Below are positions 51,886 through 61,192 of a stretch of DNA of 64,000 nt, piece after piece. The DNA is from Kribbella capetownensis (GTDB lineage: Bacteria; Actinomycetota; Actinomycetes; Propionibacteriales; Kribbellaceae). Below the pieces are notes generated by a model, which saw only the letters and a list, made by a program, of their open reading frames with translations, did no database searches and was not told where the DNA came from. The stretch covers positions 310,001 through 374,000 of the forward strand of contig NZ_SJKD01000008.1 in assembly GCF_004331485.1 (NCBI RefSeq), in the 5' to 3' direction. Position 1 is the stretch's first letter; each line of letters opens with the position of its first letter. The position numbers and the translations under genes are program-made.

Positions 51886-53079
51886 TCAGGACTTACGCCG
51901 GCCGGCCCAGCTCCACGCGTAGACGCCGTCGTCCACGGCCGTACCGCCCTCGCCCAGCTCGAGCGGACGGAAGGTGTCGACCATCACCGCGAGCTCCTCG
52001 AACCGCTCCGCGCCGAGCGACGCCTCGATCGCGGACGGCTGCGGCCCGTGGGCGTACCCGCCAGGGTGCAGCGAGATCGAGCCGAGGCCGATCCCCGAAC
52101 CCTTCCGGGCCTCGTAGTCGCCGCCGCAGTAGAACATCACCTCGTCGGAGTCGACGTTGGAGTGGTAGTACGGCACCGGCACCGACAGCGGGTGGTAGTC
52201 GACCTTGCGGGGCACGAAGTTGCAGACCACGAAGTTGTTGCCCTCGAACACCTGGTGCACCGGTGGCGGCTGGTGGATCCGCCCGGTGATCGGCTCGTAG
52301 TCGCTCACGTTGAACGTGTACGGGTACAGGCAGCCGTCCCAGCCGACCACGTCGAACGGGTGCGTCGCGTACGTCATCCGGCTGCCGACGATCCCGCCCG
52401 GGCCGCTGCCGCGATGCTTCACCAGCACCTCGACATCCGTGTCCTCGACGACGAGCGGCTCGCCCGCCGCGTGCAGATCGCGTTCGCAGTACGGCGAGTG
52501 CTCGAGGAACTGCCCGTAGCGGGACAGGTAGCGCTTCGGCGGGGCGATGTGGCTGTTCGCCTCGATGCAGTACGCGTACACACCGTCCGGCCCGGGCAGC
52601 CAGCGGTGCGTAGTCGCCCGCGGGATGATCACGTAGTCGCCCTCGACCGCGTTAAGGACGCCGAACACCGTCTCAACGGTGGCCGAGCCCTTCTCGACGT
52701 ACACACACTCGTCCCCGATGGCGTTGCGGTAGTACGGCGACGGCTGCTCGGCGACGGCGTACGAGATCCGGACGTCACCGTTGCCGAGCACGAGCCGGCG
52801 GTCCTCGACGGCGTTCGACTTCGAGGTCTCGGCGAACAGGTCGTGCAGTTTCAGGTGCCGGGGCGTGAGCGGATGGTTCGGGACGGTGGCCAGGTCGGGC
52901 AGGTCCCACACCTGCGAGTCCACGATCGCGGACGGTACGCCGGCGTGGTACAGCAGCGACGAGTCAGACGAGAACCCCTCCTCCCCCATCAGCTCCTCGT
53001 AGTACAGCCCACCGTCCGGTTTCCGGAACTGCGTGTGCCGTTTCGGCGGAACCTGCCCGACCTGCCGGTAGAACGTCAT
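51886..53079 (-). CDS. hmgA: Homogentisate 1,2-dioxygenase
   Basis: 397 residues. Opens the ring of homogentisate to maleylacetoacetate in tyrosine and phenylalanine catabolism. Iron ligands: His and Glu in PYYHSNVDSDEVMFY and His in LHPGGYAHGPQP. The N-terminus FYRQVGQVPPKRHTQFRK is typical of the bacterial short form. Divergent from the fahA pair; 72 bases between carry a phased direct repeat. No maleylacetoacetate isomerase is in the window. Confidence 0.95.
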   Translation of the reverse strand: MTFYRQVGQVPPKRHTQFRKPDGGLYYEELMGEEGFSSDSSLLYHAGVPSAIVDSQVWDLPDLATVPNHPLTPRHLKLHDLFAETSKSNAVEDRRLVLGNGDVRISYAVAEQPSPYYRNAIGDECVYVEKGSATVETVFGVLNAVEGDYVIIPRATTHRWLPGPDGVYAYCIEANSHIAPPKRYLSRYGQFLEHSPYCERDLHAAGEPLVVEDTDVEVLVKHRGSGPGGIVGSRMTYATHPFDVVGWDGCLYPYTFNVSDYEPITGRIHQPPPVHQVFEGNNFVVCNFVPRKVDYHPLSVPVPYYHSNVDSDEVMFYCGGDYEARKGSGIGLGSISLHPGGYAHGPQPSAIEASLGAERFEELAVMVDTFRPLELGEGGTAVDDGVYAWSWAGRRKS

Positions 53080-53104
53080 TTCTCCCGCTCCCGTGTACGT
53101 TAAT

Positions 53105-53138
53105 CGAACGCATGCGTCCGCTTACCGAAAGCATCCGT
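53105..53138. promoter_or_regulatory. Phased direct repeat in the hmgA-fahA promoter
   Basis: CGAACGCATGCGT (53105-53117) and CGAAAGCATCCGT (53126-53138) agree at 11 of 13 positions and are 21 bases apart, two turns of DNA. The first includes the palindrome ACGCATGCGT. Probable binding site for a regulator of both directions. Confidence 0.5.
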
Positions 53139-53151
53139 TAGGCTTCGAGCC

Positions 53152-54006
53152 ATGTCAACCGTCCCTGCCCTGTTCCGGCACCTGGTCGACGACGCCGCGA
53201 TGTTCCCGCCCGGGGACCTGCCGCTGACCGAGGCTGTCGAGGCGCACCGGGCCCACCTCACCGCGCCGTACGCCGATCTGGTCGGGCCCTTCGTGTGCAC
53301 CGACGACGATTTGATGAAGGTCGCCGCCGAGGCCGCCCGCACCGGCCGCGAGCCGCTGCGGGTCGCGGTGGTGATCACCGGCGGCGCCGGCGGGATCGAG
53401 CCCGCGGTCCGGTACGGCGACCGCTCCACCGACGTCGAGGTCACCGCGATCGAGGTCCGGCTGCGCAACGAGGACGACCTGTCCCGGAACGCACTGCGCG
53501 TGGTCCGGGCCTGTGACGACTGCCTCGACGAGGAGACGGCGTACGTCGAGATCGGCCTGGACGGAGCGTGGGAGCGCGCTCTCGACGTGGTCGCCGACGC
53601 GGGGTACGCGGCCAAGCTGCGTACCGGCGGGCTCGATGCCTCGTTGTTCCCGTCAGAGGGTCAGATCGCGGCGTTCATCACTGCCTGCCTGGATCGCGAG
53701 GTCGCGTTCAAGTGCACGGCCGGGTTGCACAATGCGGTCCGGCATACCGCTGCGGACACCGGGTTCGAGCATCACGGCTTCCTGAACGTGCTGCTCGCCA
53801 CCCGGGCGTCGCTCGACGGAGCCTCGCTGGACGAGGTGGCCGCCGTGCTGGCTTCTCGTGACGGCGATGCGCTGGCCGCCCGGGCACGCGAGATGTCCGA
53901 GCAGCAGGCTGCCGGGACCCGCCGGTGGTTCACGTCGTTCGGCTCGTGCAGCATCGAGGAGCCTCGCCACGACCTGACCGCCTTGAGCCTGCTGGAGGGC
54001 CTGTGA
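53152..54006 (+). CDS. Unknown protein coupled to fumarylacetoacetase
   Basis: 284 residues, not recognised. Soluble, no signal. Features: DDAAMFPPGDLPLTEAVEAHR at the start; a middle part with alternating strands and helices (VEVTAIEVRLRNEDD, YVEIGLDGAWERALDVVADAGYAAKLRTGG, VAFKCTAGLHNAVRH) that reads like a TIM-barrel rather than a known family; KCTAGLH and EHHGFLNVLLA are candidate active-site stretches. Its stop overlaps the fahA GTG (GTGA), so it must be made with FahA. A role in tyrosine catabolism is inferred, perhaps the missing isomerase step, but there is no glutathione or mycothiol motif I can see. Confidence 0.8.
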   Translation: MSTVPALFRHLVDDAAMFPPGDLPLTEAVEAHRAHLTAPYADLVGPFVCTDDDLMKVAAEAARTGREPLRVAVVITGGAGGIEPAVRYGDRSTDVEVTAIEVRLRNEDDLSRNALRVVRACDDCLDEETAYVEIGLDGAWERALDVVADAGYAAKLRTGGLDASLFPSEGQIAAFITACLDREVAFKCTAGLHNAVRHTAADTGFEHHGFLNVLLATRASLDGASLDEVAAVLASRDGDALAARAREMSEQQAAGTRRWFTSFGSCSIEEPRHDLTALSLLEGL

Positions 54007-55202
54007 GCTGGATCGACATCCCCGCGGATTCGCCGTTCGGGCCGGACAACCTGCCGCTCGGCGTGTTCCGGCTCGGCGACGAGGAGCCGCGGGTGGGCGC
54101 CGCGATCGGCGACCAGATCATCGATCTCGCGCCGGTCGCGTCCGCGCAGATGCTGGACGGCTCGCAACTGTTCGCGCAGCCGTCGCTGAACGACTTCCTT
54201 GCCCTCGGCCGCCCGGCCTGGCGCGCGACCCGCGGCTGGCTGCTCGAACTCGTGCGCAACACCAATGATCGCGACACCGTCGAGCCGCATCTGATCCCGC
54301 AGTCGGCGGTGACCATGCAACTGCCGTTCGAGGTCGCGGACTACGTCGACTTCTACGCCTCCGAGCAGCATGCGACCAACCTCGGTCGGCTGTTCCGGCC
54401 AGACTCCGAACCGCTGCTGCCGAACTGGAAGCACCTCCCGGTCGGCTATCACGGTCGCGCCGGGACCGTCGTACCGAGCGGGACCGACATCGTCCGGCCG
54501 TCGGGCCAACGGAAGGCACCGGACGCGGCCGCGCCGACGTACGGACCGTCGCAGCGGCTCGACATCGAGGTGGAGCTCGGGTACGTCGTCGGGGCGCCCT
54601 CTCAACTGGGCCGGCCGGTGTCCGTCGACGAGTTCGAGGAGCACGTGTACGGCGTCGTACTCGTGAACGACTGGTCCGCGCGGGACCTGCAGGCGTGGGA
54701 GTACGTACCGCTCGGCCCGTTCCTGGGCAAGTCGTTCGCCACCTCGATCTCGCCGTGGGTGGTGTCGCTGGAGGCCCTCTCGCCGGCCGCCGTCCCGCTT
54801 CCGCCGCAGGATCCGCCCGTGCTGCCGTACCTGTCAGGCAACAACCTGAACAACTACGACATCACCTTCCAGGTGTTCCTGAACGGGCATCTGGTGAGCA
54901 GCCCGCCGTACCGAGACATCTACTGGTCACCCGCCCAGATGCTCGCCCACCTGACCGTCAACGGAGCCTCCGTCCGCACCGGCGACCTCTACGCCTCCGG
55001 CACCATCAGCGGCCCCGACCAAACCCAACGAGGCTCCTTCATAGAACTGACCTGGGGCGGCCGCGACCCCCTGGTCATCGACGGCAAAGAACACACGTTC
55101 CTGCAGGACGGCGACCAGGTAACCATCACCGCCACAGCCACCACCCCCACCGGCACACCCCTCGGCCTAGGCGAGGTCACTGGAACGATCATCTCTGGCT
55201 AA
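54003..55202 (+). CDS. fahA: Fumarylacetoacetase
   Basis: 399 residues. Last step of tyrosine degradation, giving fumarate and acetoacetate. DFYASEQHATNLG (metal Asp, catalytic His), DIEVELGY (Glu ligands), VLVNDWSARDLQAWEYVPLGPFLGKSF (Asp ligand, substrate Lys) and the late RGSFIELTWGG. GTG 54003 starts inside the preceding stop. The final 250 bases are C- and A-rich with rarer codons. Confidence 0.95.
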   Translation: MSWIDIPADSPFGPDNLPLGVFRLGDEEPRVGAAIGDQIIDLAPVASAQMLDGSQLFAQPSLNDFLALGRPAWRATRGWLLELVRNTNDRDTVEPHLIPQSAVTMQLPFEVADYVDFYASEQHATNLGRLFRPDSEPLLPNWKHLPVGYHGRAGTVVPSGTDIVRPSGQRKAPDAAAPTYGPSQRLDIEVELGYVVGAPSQLGRPVSVDEFEEHVYGVVLVNDWSARDLQAWEYVPLGPFLGKSFATSISPWVVSLEALSPAAVPLPPQDPPVLPYLSGNNLNNYDITFQVFLNGHLVSSPPYRDIYWSPAQMLAHLTVNGASVRTGDLYASGTISGPDQTQRGSFIELTWGGRDPLVIDGKEHTFLQDGDQVTITATATTPTGTPLGLGEVTGTIISG

Positions 55203-55216
55203 TCCTGTTCATAACT

Positions 55217-55236
55217 GTTCGTTTCTCTTGACGAAC
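55217..55236. promoter_or_regulatory. Inverted repeat before the GH101 gene
   Basis: GTTCGT (55217-55222) and ACGAAC (55231-55236) flank 8 bases, 28 bases before the GH101 start and 14 after the fahA stop. Could be an operator for the glycosidase gene; too weak for a terminator. Confidence 0.4.
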
Positions 55237-55263
55237 TAGCGGTTGCGTGCGAACTTTCTCCGC

Positions 55264-58200
55264 ATGAAACGTTCAGTGGGGATCTGTGTGCTGGCCGTGA
55301 CCATGGCCGCCGGTGTCCTGAGCGTGCCCGCGGGCGCGCAGGCCGCCGGCGATCTGACGCTTCGATCGAACGACCTGACGGTCACCGCCGGAGCCGACTT
55401 CCCGCGGGTGATCAGGTACGTCGACAACGCCTCCGGCCAAGCCCTCGGCGGCCAACCGGACTCCATCTCGACCGTCACCATCGACGGCGTCGCCCGTACG
55501 GCGCACCTCACCGCGCCGCCCGCAGTCGACCGCGGCCGGGCGTCGTACAAGCTCGCCTTCGACGCGCTCCCCGGCGTGGAGCTCGACGCGAGCCTCAGCC
55601 TCACCGGCCGCGTGACGACCTTCGCGATCGACGCCATCCGCGACACCGAAGCCTCCCGGGTGCACACGATCGACATCCCGGACCACGACCTCGTCTCCGT
55701 CGCGAGCACGGACGCCGGCGCGACCACCGCGTTCACCACCCTCGACCCGGACTCCACCCGCACCGCCGACAGGATCACCCCGATCACCGCCGCCACCCCG
55801 GCCGAAGCATCCGCCACCGGAGCGACGTACGCGTTCGTGAACACCAGCGCCCTGGCCGCCGGGATCGAGTCGAACTCCGTCTACGACAAGCCGTCCGGCC
55901 AGTCCGTCGACGACGGCGCCCGGTTCTGGCACCGCGCCCGCAAGGCCGCCGACGGCAGCACCCGCGTCGGCGTGTGGAGCGGCCAGTGGACCTACCGCGC
56001 CGACACCTCGCCGTACACCGAACCGTTGCCCTGGGCCAAGATCGTGATCACCCCGGACGCGAACAAGGACAAGACCGTCGACTGGCAGGACGGCGCGATC
56101 GCGTTCCGCTCGATCATGACCGAGCCGAAGGGCGCCGACCTGGTCAAGGACCGCGTCGTCACGCACATCCCGTTCAACTTCGCCAGCCAGGCGACGCACC
56201 CGTTCCTGCGCACCCTGGACGACGTCAAGCGGATCTCGCTGTCCACCGACGGACTCGGCCAGCTGGCCCTGCTGAAGGGGTACGGCGCCGAAGGCCACGA
56301 CTCGGCCCACCCGGACTACGGCGGCAACTACAACACCCGCGCCGGCGGCCTGACCGACCTGAACAGCCTGCTGAAGAAGGGCAAGGACTGGAACGCGGCG
56401 TTCGGCGTCCACGTGAACGCGACCGAGTCCTACCCGGAGGCGAACGCGTTCAACGAGGACCTGGTGGACAAGAGCTCCAAGGGCTGGAACTGGCTGAACC
56501 AGAGCTACTACATCAAGCAGCGCCCTGACCTTGCCACCGGCAACATCGTGAAGCGGTTCCAGCAACTGCGCGACGAGACCGACAAGAACCTGCAGGAGCT
56601 GTACATCGACGTCTACTACCAGTCCGGCTGGCTCGCCGACGGCCTGACCCGGCAGCTCGCCGACCAGGGCTGGCAGATCGCCACCGAGTGGGCCGACCGG
56701 CACGAGCGCACCTCGCTGTGGTCGCACTGGGCCAACGACCTCGACTATGGCGGCCCGACCAACAAGGGGCTGAACTCCCAGATCATCCGGTTCGTCCGCA
56801 ACGACGAGAAGGATGTCTGGAACAACGACCCGATCCTCGGTCAGGCCAGCCTGGTCGAGTTCGAGGGCTGGACCGGCGAGACCGACTGGAACGCGTTCTA
56901 CCGCAACATCTGGCAGCAGAACCTGCCTGCCAAGTTCCTCCAGCAGCAGAAGATCACCGACTGGAACAGCAGCGACATCACCTTCACCGGCGGCGTCCGC
57001 GGCGCGGTCGCGGACGGCAAGCGGACCGTGTACGTCGGCGACGCCAAGGTGCTCGACGGCGACAAGTACCTGCTCCCCTGGGACGGCAACAAGAAGCTTT
57101 ACCACTACAACCCAGCCGGCGGCCGCACCACCTGGAAGGTGCCGCCCGCCCTGGACCACGCACCAAACTTCGCCGTCTACAAACTCACCGACACCGGACG
57201 CGTGAAGGTCGCCACAGTTCCGGTACGACGGGGAGCCGTCACGCTCGACGCGATCGCGGGCCAGCCGTACGTGCTGTATCCGATCAGCGCACCGGCACCA
57301 CGCCCGGCGAACTGGGGCGATGGCACGCACCTGAAGGACCCCGGCTTCAACGCCGGCAACCTTGCCGCCTGGAAGGCCACCGGCGGCGCGACGATCGACA
57401 GCCTCGAGAACGGCCAGCAGGCCGCGTCCCTCGGCTCCAAGGCGTCGACGCTGAAGCAGCGCATCATCGGCCTCACCCCCGGCCGTACCTACAGCGCGTC
57501 GGCCTGGGTCGAGGTCGAACCAGGCAAGTCCCGTCCGACCACCCTGACGGTCGACGGCGTGCGGAACACGATCATTCGGTCCACGGCCCAGAACATGGTC
57601 GCCTCGGACGACAAGCATGACGCCTACTACCAACGCGTGCGCGTGGTCTTCGATGCCAGAGGCAACAGTGCCGACCTGGCCATCAGTGCGGTCGCTGGCG
57701 CAACCAAGGTCCGGATCGACGACGTCCGAGTGGTCGAGACGAAGCGGTCCGGTGGCGGCTTGGTCGAGGACTTCGAGAACGTCGACCAGGGCTGGGGCCC
57801 GTTCGTGAAGGGTGATTCCGGTGGCGTCACCGACCCACGGACCAGCATGGCTCGCAAGCACGCGCCGTACACGCAGGCCGGCTGGAACGGGAAGCTCGTC
57901 GACGACGTTCTGGATGGCGACTGGTCGCTCAAGTCACACGAGGAGAACGAGGGCGTCGTCTACCGGACCATTCCTTCGACAGTGAACTCCCAGCCCGGGC
58001 ACAAGTACAAGGTGAGCTTCGATTACGCCAGCGGCCGCGCCGGTCAGTACGCCTGGGTGCAGGGAGTCGACCGGCCCGACTCGGTCGAGGTCAAGTCGAC
58101 GCCGATCGGTGAGCAGCGGACCAAGGCGACGTTCAGCCAGGAGTTCGTGGCCGGCTGCGGCGGCGACTACTGGGTCGGCCTGCGCAAGCTGTCCGGCGGT

Positions 58201-59016
58201 GGCGACCAGGCCGACTTCATCATGGACGACTTTGCCGTCACCGATCTCGGTACGACGTCCGAGCCGGCCGACTGTACGTCGATCGCGGTGTCAGGCGCGA
58301 CCGGCCTCGTCTCCGGTGAGGCGAACACGGTCGTTACGACCTTCACCAACAACGATGTCGTTGCCGCGAACCACATCACGCTCGGCCTGACCGGGCCGGA
58401 CGGCTGGACCGTCACTCCGGCCACTCCGGCGACACATGCGACCGTTGCCCCAGGCGCCAGTGTGACAACCAGCTGGGACGTCACTCCGCCGGCTGGGACA
58501 CCGGAAGGAAAGTACGTGCTGACGGCAACGGGTGGCCGAGCGACGACGACCACCGAGGCAACGGTGTTGCCGCCGGGCATCGTGCCGCAGTCGCGGATCA
58601 AGGTGGCGGACGTCAGCAGTGAGGACGTCGGAACAGGTGGAGCAGCCATCGAGGCACTGGACGGAAACCCCAGCACCATCTGGCATTCCGCCTGGTCGGA
58701 GGTGCCCACTCCGGCGACGTACCCGCATCACATCACGCTCGACCTCGGAGCGACGTACCAGGTGGACGGGTTCAGCTACCTGCCTCGGCAGAGCGGGACG
58801 AACGGGATGTTCAAGGGCTACGAGATCTACGTCAGCACCGACGGACAGACCTGGGGTACGCCGGTCGCTACCGGTGAGTTCCCGAATTCGATCGCCGCCC
58901 AGCGGGTGAACTTCACCGCGACGCCCGGACGGTTCGTGAAGTTCGTCGGGACCAGTTCGCTCAACGGCGCGGTGTTCGGATCGGCCGCGGAACTCAACGT
59001 CTACGGCACCCGCTGA
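55264..59016 (+). CDS. Secreted GH101 endo-alpha-N-acetylgalactosaminidase
   Basis: 1250 residues. Signal peptide ends near AQAAG. The GH101 core keeps the expected pair: nucleophile Asp449 in ELYIDVYYQSG and acid/base Glu475 in IATEWADRHE, plus FGVHVNATESYPEANAF and SHWANDLDYGG. Follow-on domains: a galactose-binding-like region about 695-840, another around 840-1000, a NEW3-type strand domain (ANHITLGLTGPDGWTVTP) and a C-terminal F5/8-type module (TLDLGATYQVDGFSYLPRQ). Releases the Gal-GalNAc core-1 disaccharide from O-glycoproteins outside the cell. No partner glycosidases adjacent. Confidence 0.92.
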   Translation: MKRSVGICVLAVTMAAGVLSVPAGAQAAGDLTLRSNDLTVTAGADFPRVIRYVDNASGQALGGQPDSISTVTIDGVARTAHLTAPPAVDRGRASYKLAFDALPGVELDASLSLTGRVTTFAIDAIRDTEASRVHTIDIPDHDLVSVASTDAGATTAFTTLDPDSTRTADRITPITAATPAEASATGATYAFVNTSALAAGIESNSVYDKPSGQSVDDGARFWHRARKAADGSTRVGVWSGQWTYRADTSPYTEPLPWAKIVITPDANKDKTVDWQDGAIAFRSIMTEPKGADLVKDRVVTHIPFNFASQATHPFLRTLDDVKRISLSTDGLGQLALLKGYGAEGHDSAHPDYGGNYNTRAGGLTDLNSLLKKGKDWNAAFGVHVNATESYPEANAFNEDLVDKSSKGWNWLNQSYYIKQRPDLATGNIVKRFQQLRDETDKNLQELYIDVYYQSGWLADGLTRQLADQGWQIATEWADRHERTSLWSHWANDLDYGGPTNKGLNSQIIRFVRNDEKDVWNNDPILGQASLVEFEGWTGETDWNAFYRNIWQQNLPAKFLQQQKITDWNSSDITFTGGVRGAVADGKRTVYVGDAKVLDGDKYLLPWDGNKKLYHYNPAGGRTTWKVPPALDHAPNFAVYKLTDTGRVKVATVPVRRGAVTLDAIAGQPYVLYPISAPAPRPANWGDGTHLKDPGFNAGNLAAWKATGGATIDSLENGQQAASLGSKASTLKQRIIGLTPGRTYSASAWVEVEPGKSRPTTLTVDGVRNTIIRSTAQNMVASDDKHDAYYQRVRVVFDARGNSADLAISAVAGATKVRIDDVRVVETKRSGGGLVEDFENVDQGWGPFVKGDSGGVTDPRTSMARKHAPYTQAGWNGKLVDDVLDGDWSLKSHEENEGVVYRTIPSTVNSQPGHKYKVSFDYASGRAGQYAWVQGVDRPDSVEVKSTPIGEQRTKATFSQEFVAGCGGDYWVGLRKLSGGGDQADFIMDDFAVTDLGTTSEPADCTSIAVSGATGLVSGEANTVVTTFTNNDVVAANHITLGLTGPDGWTVTPATPATHATVAPGASVTTSWDVTPPAGTPEGKYVLTATGGRATTTTEATVLPPGIVPQSRIKVADVSSEDVGTGGAAIEALDGNPSTIWHSAWSEVPTPATYPHHITLDLGATYQVDGFSYLPRQSGTNGMFKGYEIYVSTDGQTWGTPVATGEFPNSIAAQRVNFTATPGRFVKFVGTSSLNGAVFGSAAELNVYGTR

Positions 59017-59033
59017 CGGACCCCCGACACAGG

Positions 59034-59079
59034 AAGCGGGGGCCTTGAACAGGTTATTGCCTGTTCAAGGCCCCCGCTT
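59034..59079 (+). terminator. Perfect 20-bp hairpin terminator
   Basis: Left arm 59034-59053 and right arm 59060-59079 are exact complements around loop TTATTG, 18 bases after the GH101 stop, followed by GTTGTTC. A second, smaller stem (CCCCC at 59021 with GGGGG at 59038) would compete with it. Confidence 0.85.
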
Positions 59080-59099
59080 GTTGTTCATCCCCAGCCGAC

Positions 59100-59222
59100 C
59101 TACTTAATGATGCTGACGTTCACCGAGGCGCTGGCCGTCTTCGCGGACACGACGCGGAACTTTCCCCTCGTTTTATTGGGCTTCTTGGGCGAGCCCGACG
59201 CAAGAGGAGACGCGATGCCGGC
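59100..59222 (-). other. Short possible coding remnant
   Basis: An open minus-strand frame ends SGSPKKPNKTRGKF, then RVVSAKTASASVNVSIIK before a stop. It reads like the end of a secreted or repeat protein, is less GC-rich than its surroundings and lacks a clear start of its own. May be a degraded gene end or chance. It lies between the GH101 terminator and the end of the histidine kinase gene. Confidence 0.3.
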
Positions 59223-59235
59223 GTGAATAGTTGTG

Positions 59236-60477
59236 TCAAGACTGCGTCTCAGTCGCAGGGAGGACCAATCGGGCCAGCGCACCGCCACCCGGTGCTGACC
59301 CGAAGGTCAGCTCGGCGCCGAGCACCTTCGCGTGACCGGCCGCGATGGTCAGGCCGAGACCGTGCCCGACGCCACGCTCCGCCATCCCGGACCGGAACCG
59401 ACGCGGGCCCTCGGCAATCAGTTCCTCCGGATAGCCGTTGCCGTGGTCAACCACCTCGACGGTCCGGCCGCTGACCGTGACCTCGACCGGCGGCTGACCG
59501 TGCCGCAGCCCGTTGACGATCAGGTTGGCCAGGATCCGCTCGATCCGGCGCGAGTCGGTCGACACCGTCTCGTCCGGTCCGATCTGGTGGACGATCACAC
59601 TGTCCGGCGCGAGCGCCTGCTGCATCCGCAGGCGACCGACCGCGGAGCCGACGAACGCTCCCAGCCCGACCAACTCCAGGTCCGCCTGCTCCACACCGGA
59701 GTCGAACCGGGCGATTTCGAGCAGGTCCTCGACCAGGCGGCGCAGCACCTTCGCCCGGTCCCGGACGAGCTCGCTCGGCCGGCCGGGTGGCAGCAGCTCG
59801 GCTGCGGTGGTCAGGCCGGTGACCGGCGTACGCAGATCATGGGCTACATCCGCGGTGAACCGGCGCTCGGCCTCCAGCTGGCCACGCAGCGACGTTGCCA
59901 TCGTGTCCAGCGCGGTGGCCAGCGACTGCACCTCGTCCTTGCCTTTGCCAACCGTGTCGGCCGCCGACGCGTCCAGATCGCCGGCCGCGATCCGGCGCGC
60001 CGTCCCCGCGACCGCGACGATCCGTTTCGACAGGCTGCCGGCCAGGATCACGCTGACCAGGGCGACCAGTGCGACCGTTCCGATCCCGCCGAAGATCAGC
60101 GCCTGCTGCAGCGCCTCCATCGAGTCGTCACTGGTGTCGTAGTCCTGCACGATCGAGAGGATCCTGCCGTCCTTGACCCCGACCGCGGCCCACATCTTCG
60201 CGTTCGGCGACCCGGTCTTGAAGGTCGCCCGCTTACCCTCCAGCACCGCCTCCCGCAACTGCGGCGGCAGCTCGGGATCGTCCAGCTTGGACCCGAACAC
60301 CGGGACCTCGTCGTGGTCGTAGCTCTGCGACGCCAGCAGGATCCGCTCGTCCGCGAAGCTGCGGGTCCGGTCCAGCCGGGCCGACTGCGCCTGGGTGTAG
60401 ACCGCGACGCACAGGACCAGGATCGCCAGCGAGGAGACCAGCAGGAAGATGAGACCGAGCTTGCCGCGCAGTCCCAC
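59236..60477 (-). CDS. Sensor histidine kinase, CseC-like
   Basis: 413 residues. Two membrane helices (residues about 8-28 and 150-175) enclose an outer sensor loop; then HAMP (VAGTARRIAAGDLDA), dimerisation motif with the phosphorylated His in DVAHDLRTPVTGL, and HATPase with LIVNGLRHG (N box), EVVDHGNGYP (G1) and GVGHGLGLTIA. GTG 60477 is one base after the regulator stop. Together with the two upstream genes it matches the Streptomyces CseA-B-C envelope-stress set. Confidence 0.9.
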   Translation of the reverse strand: MGLRGKLGLIFLLVSSLAILVLCVAVYTQAQSARLDRTRSFADERILLASQSYDHDEVPVFGSKLDDPELPPQLREAVLEGKRATFKTGSPNAKMWAAVGVKDGRILSIVQDYDTSDDSMEALQQALIFGGIGTVALVALVSVILAGSLSKRIVAVAGTARRIAAGDLDASAADTVGKGKDEVQSLATALDTMATSLRGQLEAERRFTADVAHDLRTPVTGLTTAAELLPPGRPSELVRDRAKVLRRLVEDLLEIARFDSGVEQADLELVGLGAFVGSAVGRLRMQQALAPDSVIVHQIGPDETVSTDSRRIERILANLIVNGLRHGQPPVEVTVSGRTVEVVDHGNGYPEELIAEGPRRFRSGMAERGVGHGLGLTIAAGHAKVLGAELTFGSAPGGGALARLVLPATETQS

Positions 60478-60478
60478 G

Positions 60479-61177
60479 TCAGGCCCGCAGCTTGTACCCG
60501 AATCCGCGGACCGTCTCGATCCGGTCCGCGCCGATCTTGGTCCGCAACCGCTGCAGGTGGACGTCGACCAGGCGGCCGTCGCCACCCCACTCGTAGTCCC
60601 AGACCCGCTGCAGCAGCGTGGACCGACTGAGCACCACACCGGGGTTGTTCGCGAACTCGATCAGGAGCTTGAGCTCGGTCGGCGTGAGCTGGACGGTGCT
60701 CCCACCCCGCCGTACCTCGAGCGCCTCCCGGTCCAGCTCCAGGTCGCCGAACGACTCCACGCCGGAGCCGGCCGACGGCGCCGGGCGCTCCGGGTCGGAC
60801 ACCGCCCGCCGCATCACCGCCCGCAGCCGGGCCACCAGCACCTGGGTGTCGAAGGGCTTGGTCACGTAGTCGTCGGCGCCGGCCTCCAGCCCGAGGACGA
60901 CGTCGAGCGCGTCACCACGAGCGGACACCATCACGATCGGGACCGTGCTGCTCTCCCGGATCCGGCGGCACACCGAGATCCCGTCCAGGCCGGGCAGCAT
61001 GATGTCGAGCATCACGACGTCCGGATGGATCTTCTCGAAGCGTTCGATCGCCTCCAGGCCGTCCTCGGCCGTGGTCACGTCGTACCCGTGGCGTTCGAGG
61101 GTCAGTTGGGTCGCCTCACGGATCACCGCGTCGTCCTCGACCATGAGGATGCGCGCTGCCGGTTCTTCCGGTACCAC
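60479..61177 (-). CDS. OmpR-family response regulator, CseB-like
   Basis: 232 residues. Receiver domain with acid pocket MVEDD, phosphorylated Asp58 in VVMLDIMLPG and Lys in VTKPFD; C-terminal winged helix LTPTELKLLIEFANNPGVVLSRSTLLQRVW, RLVDVHLQRLRTKIG, RGFGYKLRA. Upstream of the kinase gene with one base between, 15 bases downstream of the lipoprotein gene. Confidence 0.94.
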   Translation of the reverse strand: MVPEEPAARILMVEDDAVIREATQLTLERHGYDVTTAEDGLEAIERFEKIHPDVVMLDIMLPGLDGISVCRRIRESSTVPIVMVSARGDALDVVLGLEAGADDYVTKPFDTQVLVARLRAVMRRAVSDPERPAPSAGSGVESFGDLELDREALEVRRGGSTVQLTPTELKLLIEFANNPGVVLSRSTLLQRVWDYEWGGDGRLVDVHLQRLRTKIGADRIETVRGFGYKLRA

Positions 61178-61192
61178 CGAAGTTCAGTCTCC

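Noticed and set aside
55273..57861. Long open frame opposite the GH101 gene
   Set aside because: Low-complexity Val/Gly/Arg translation with no motif; GH101 catalytic residues are on the other strand.
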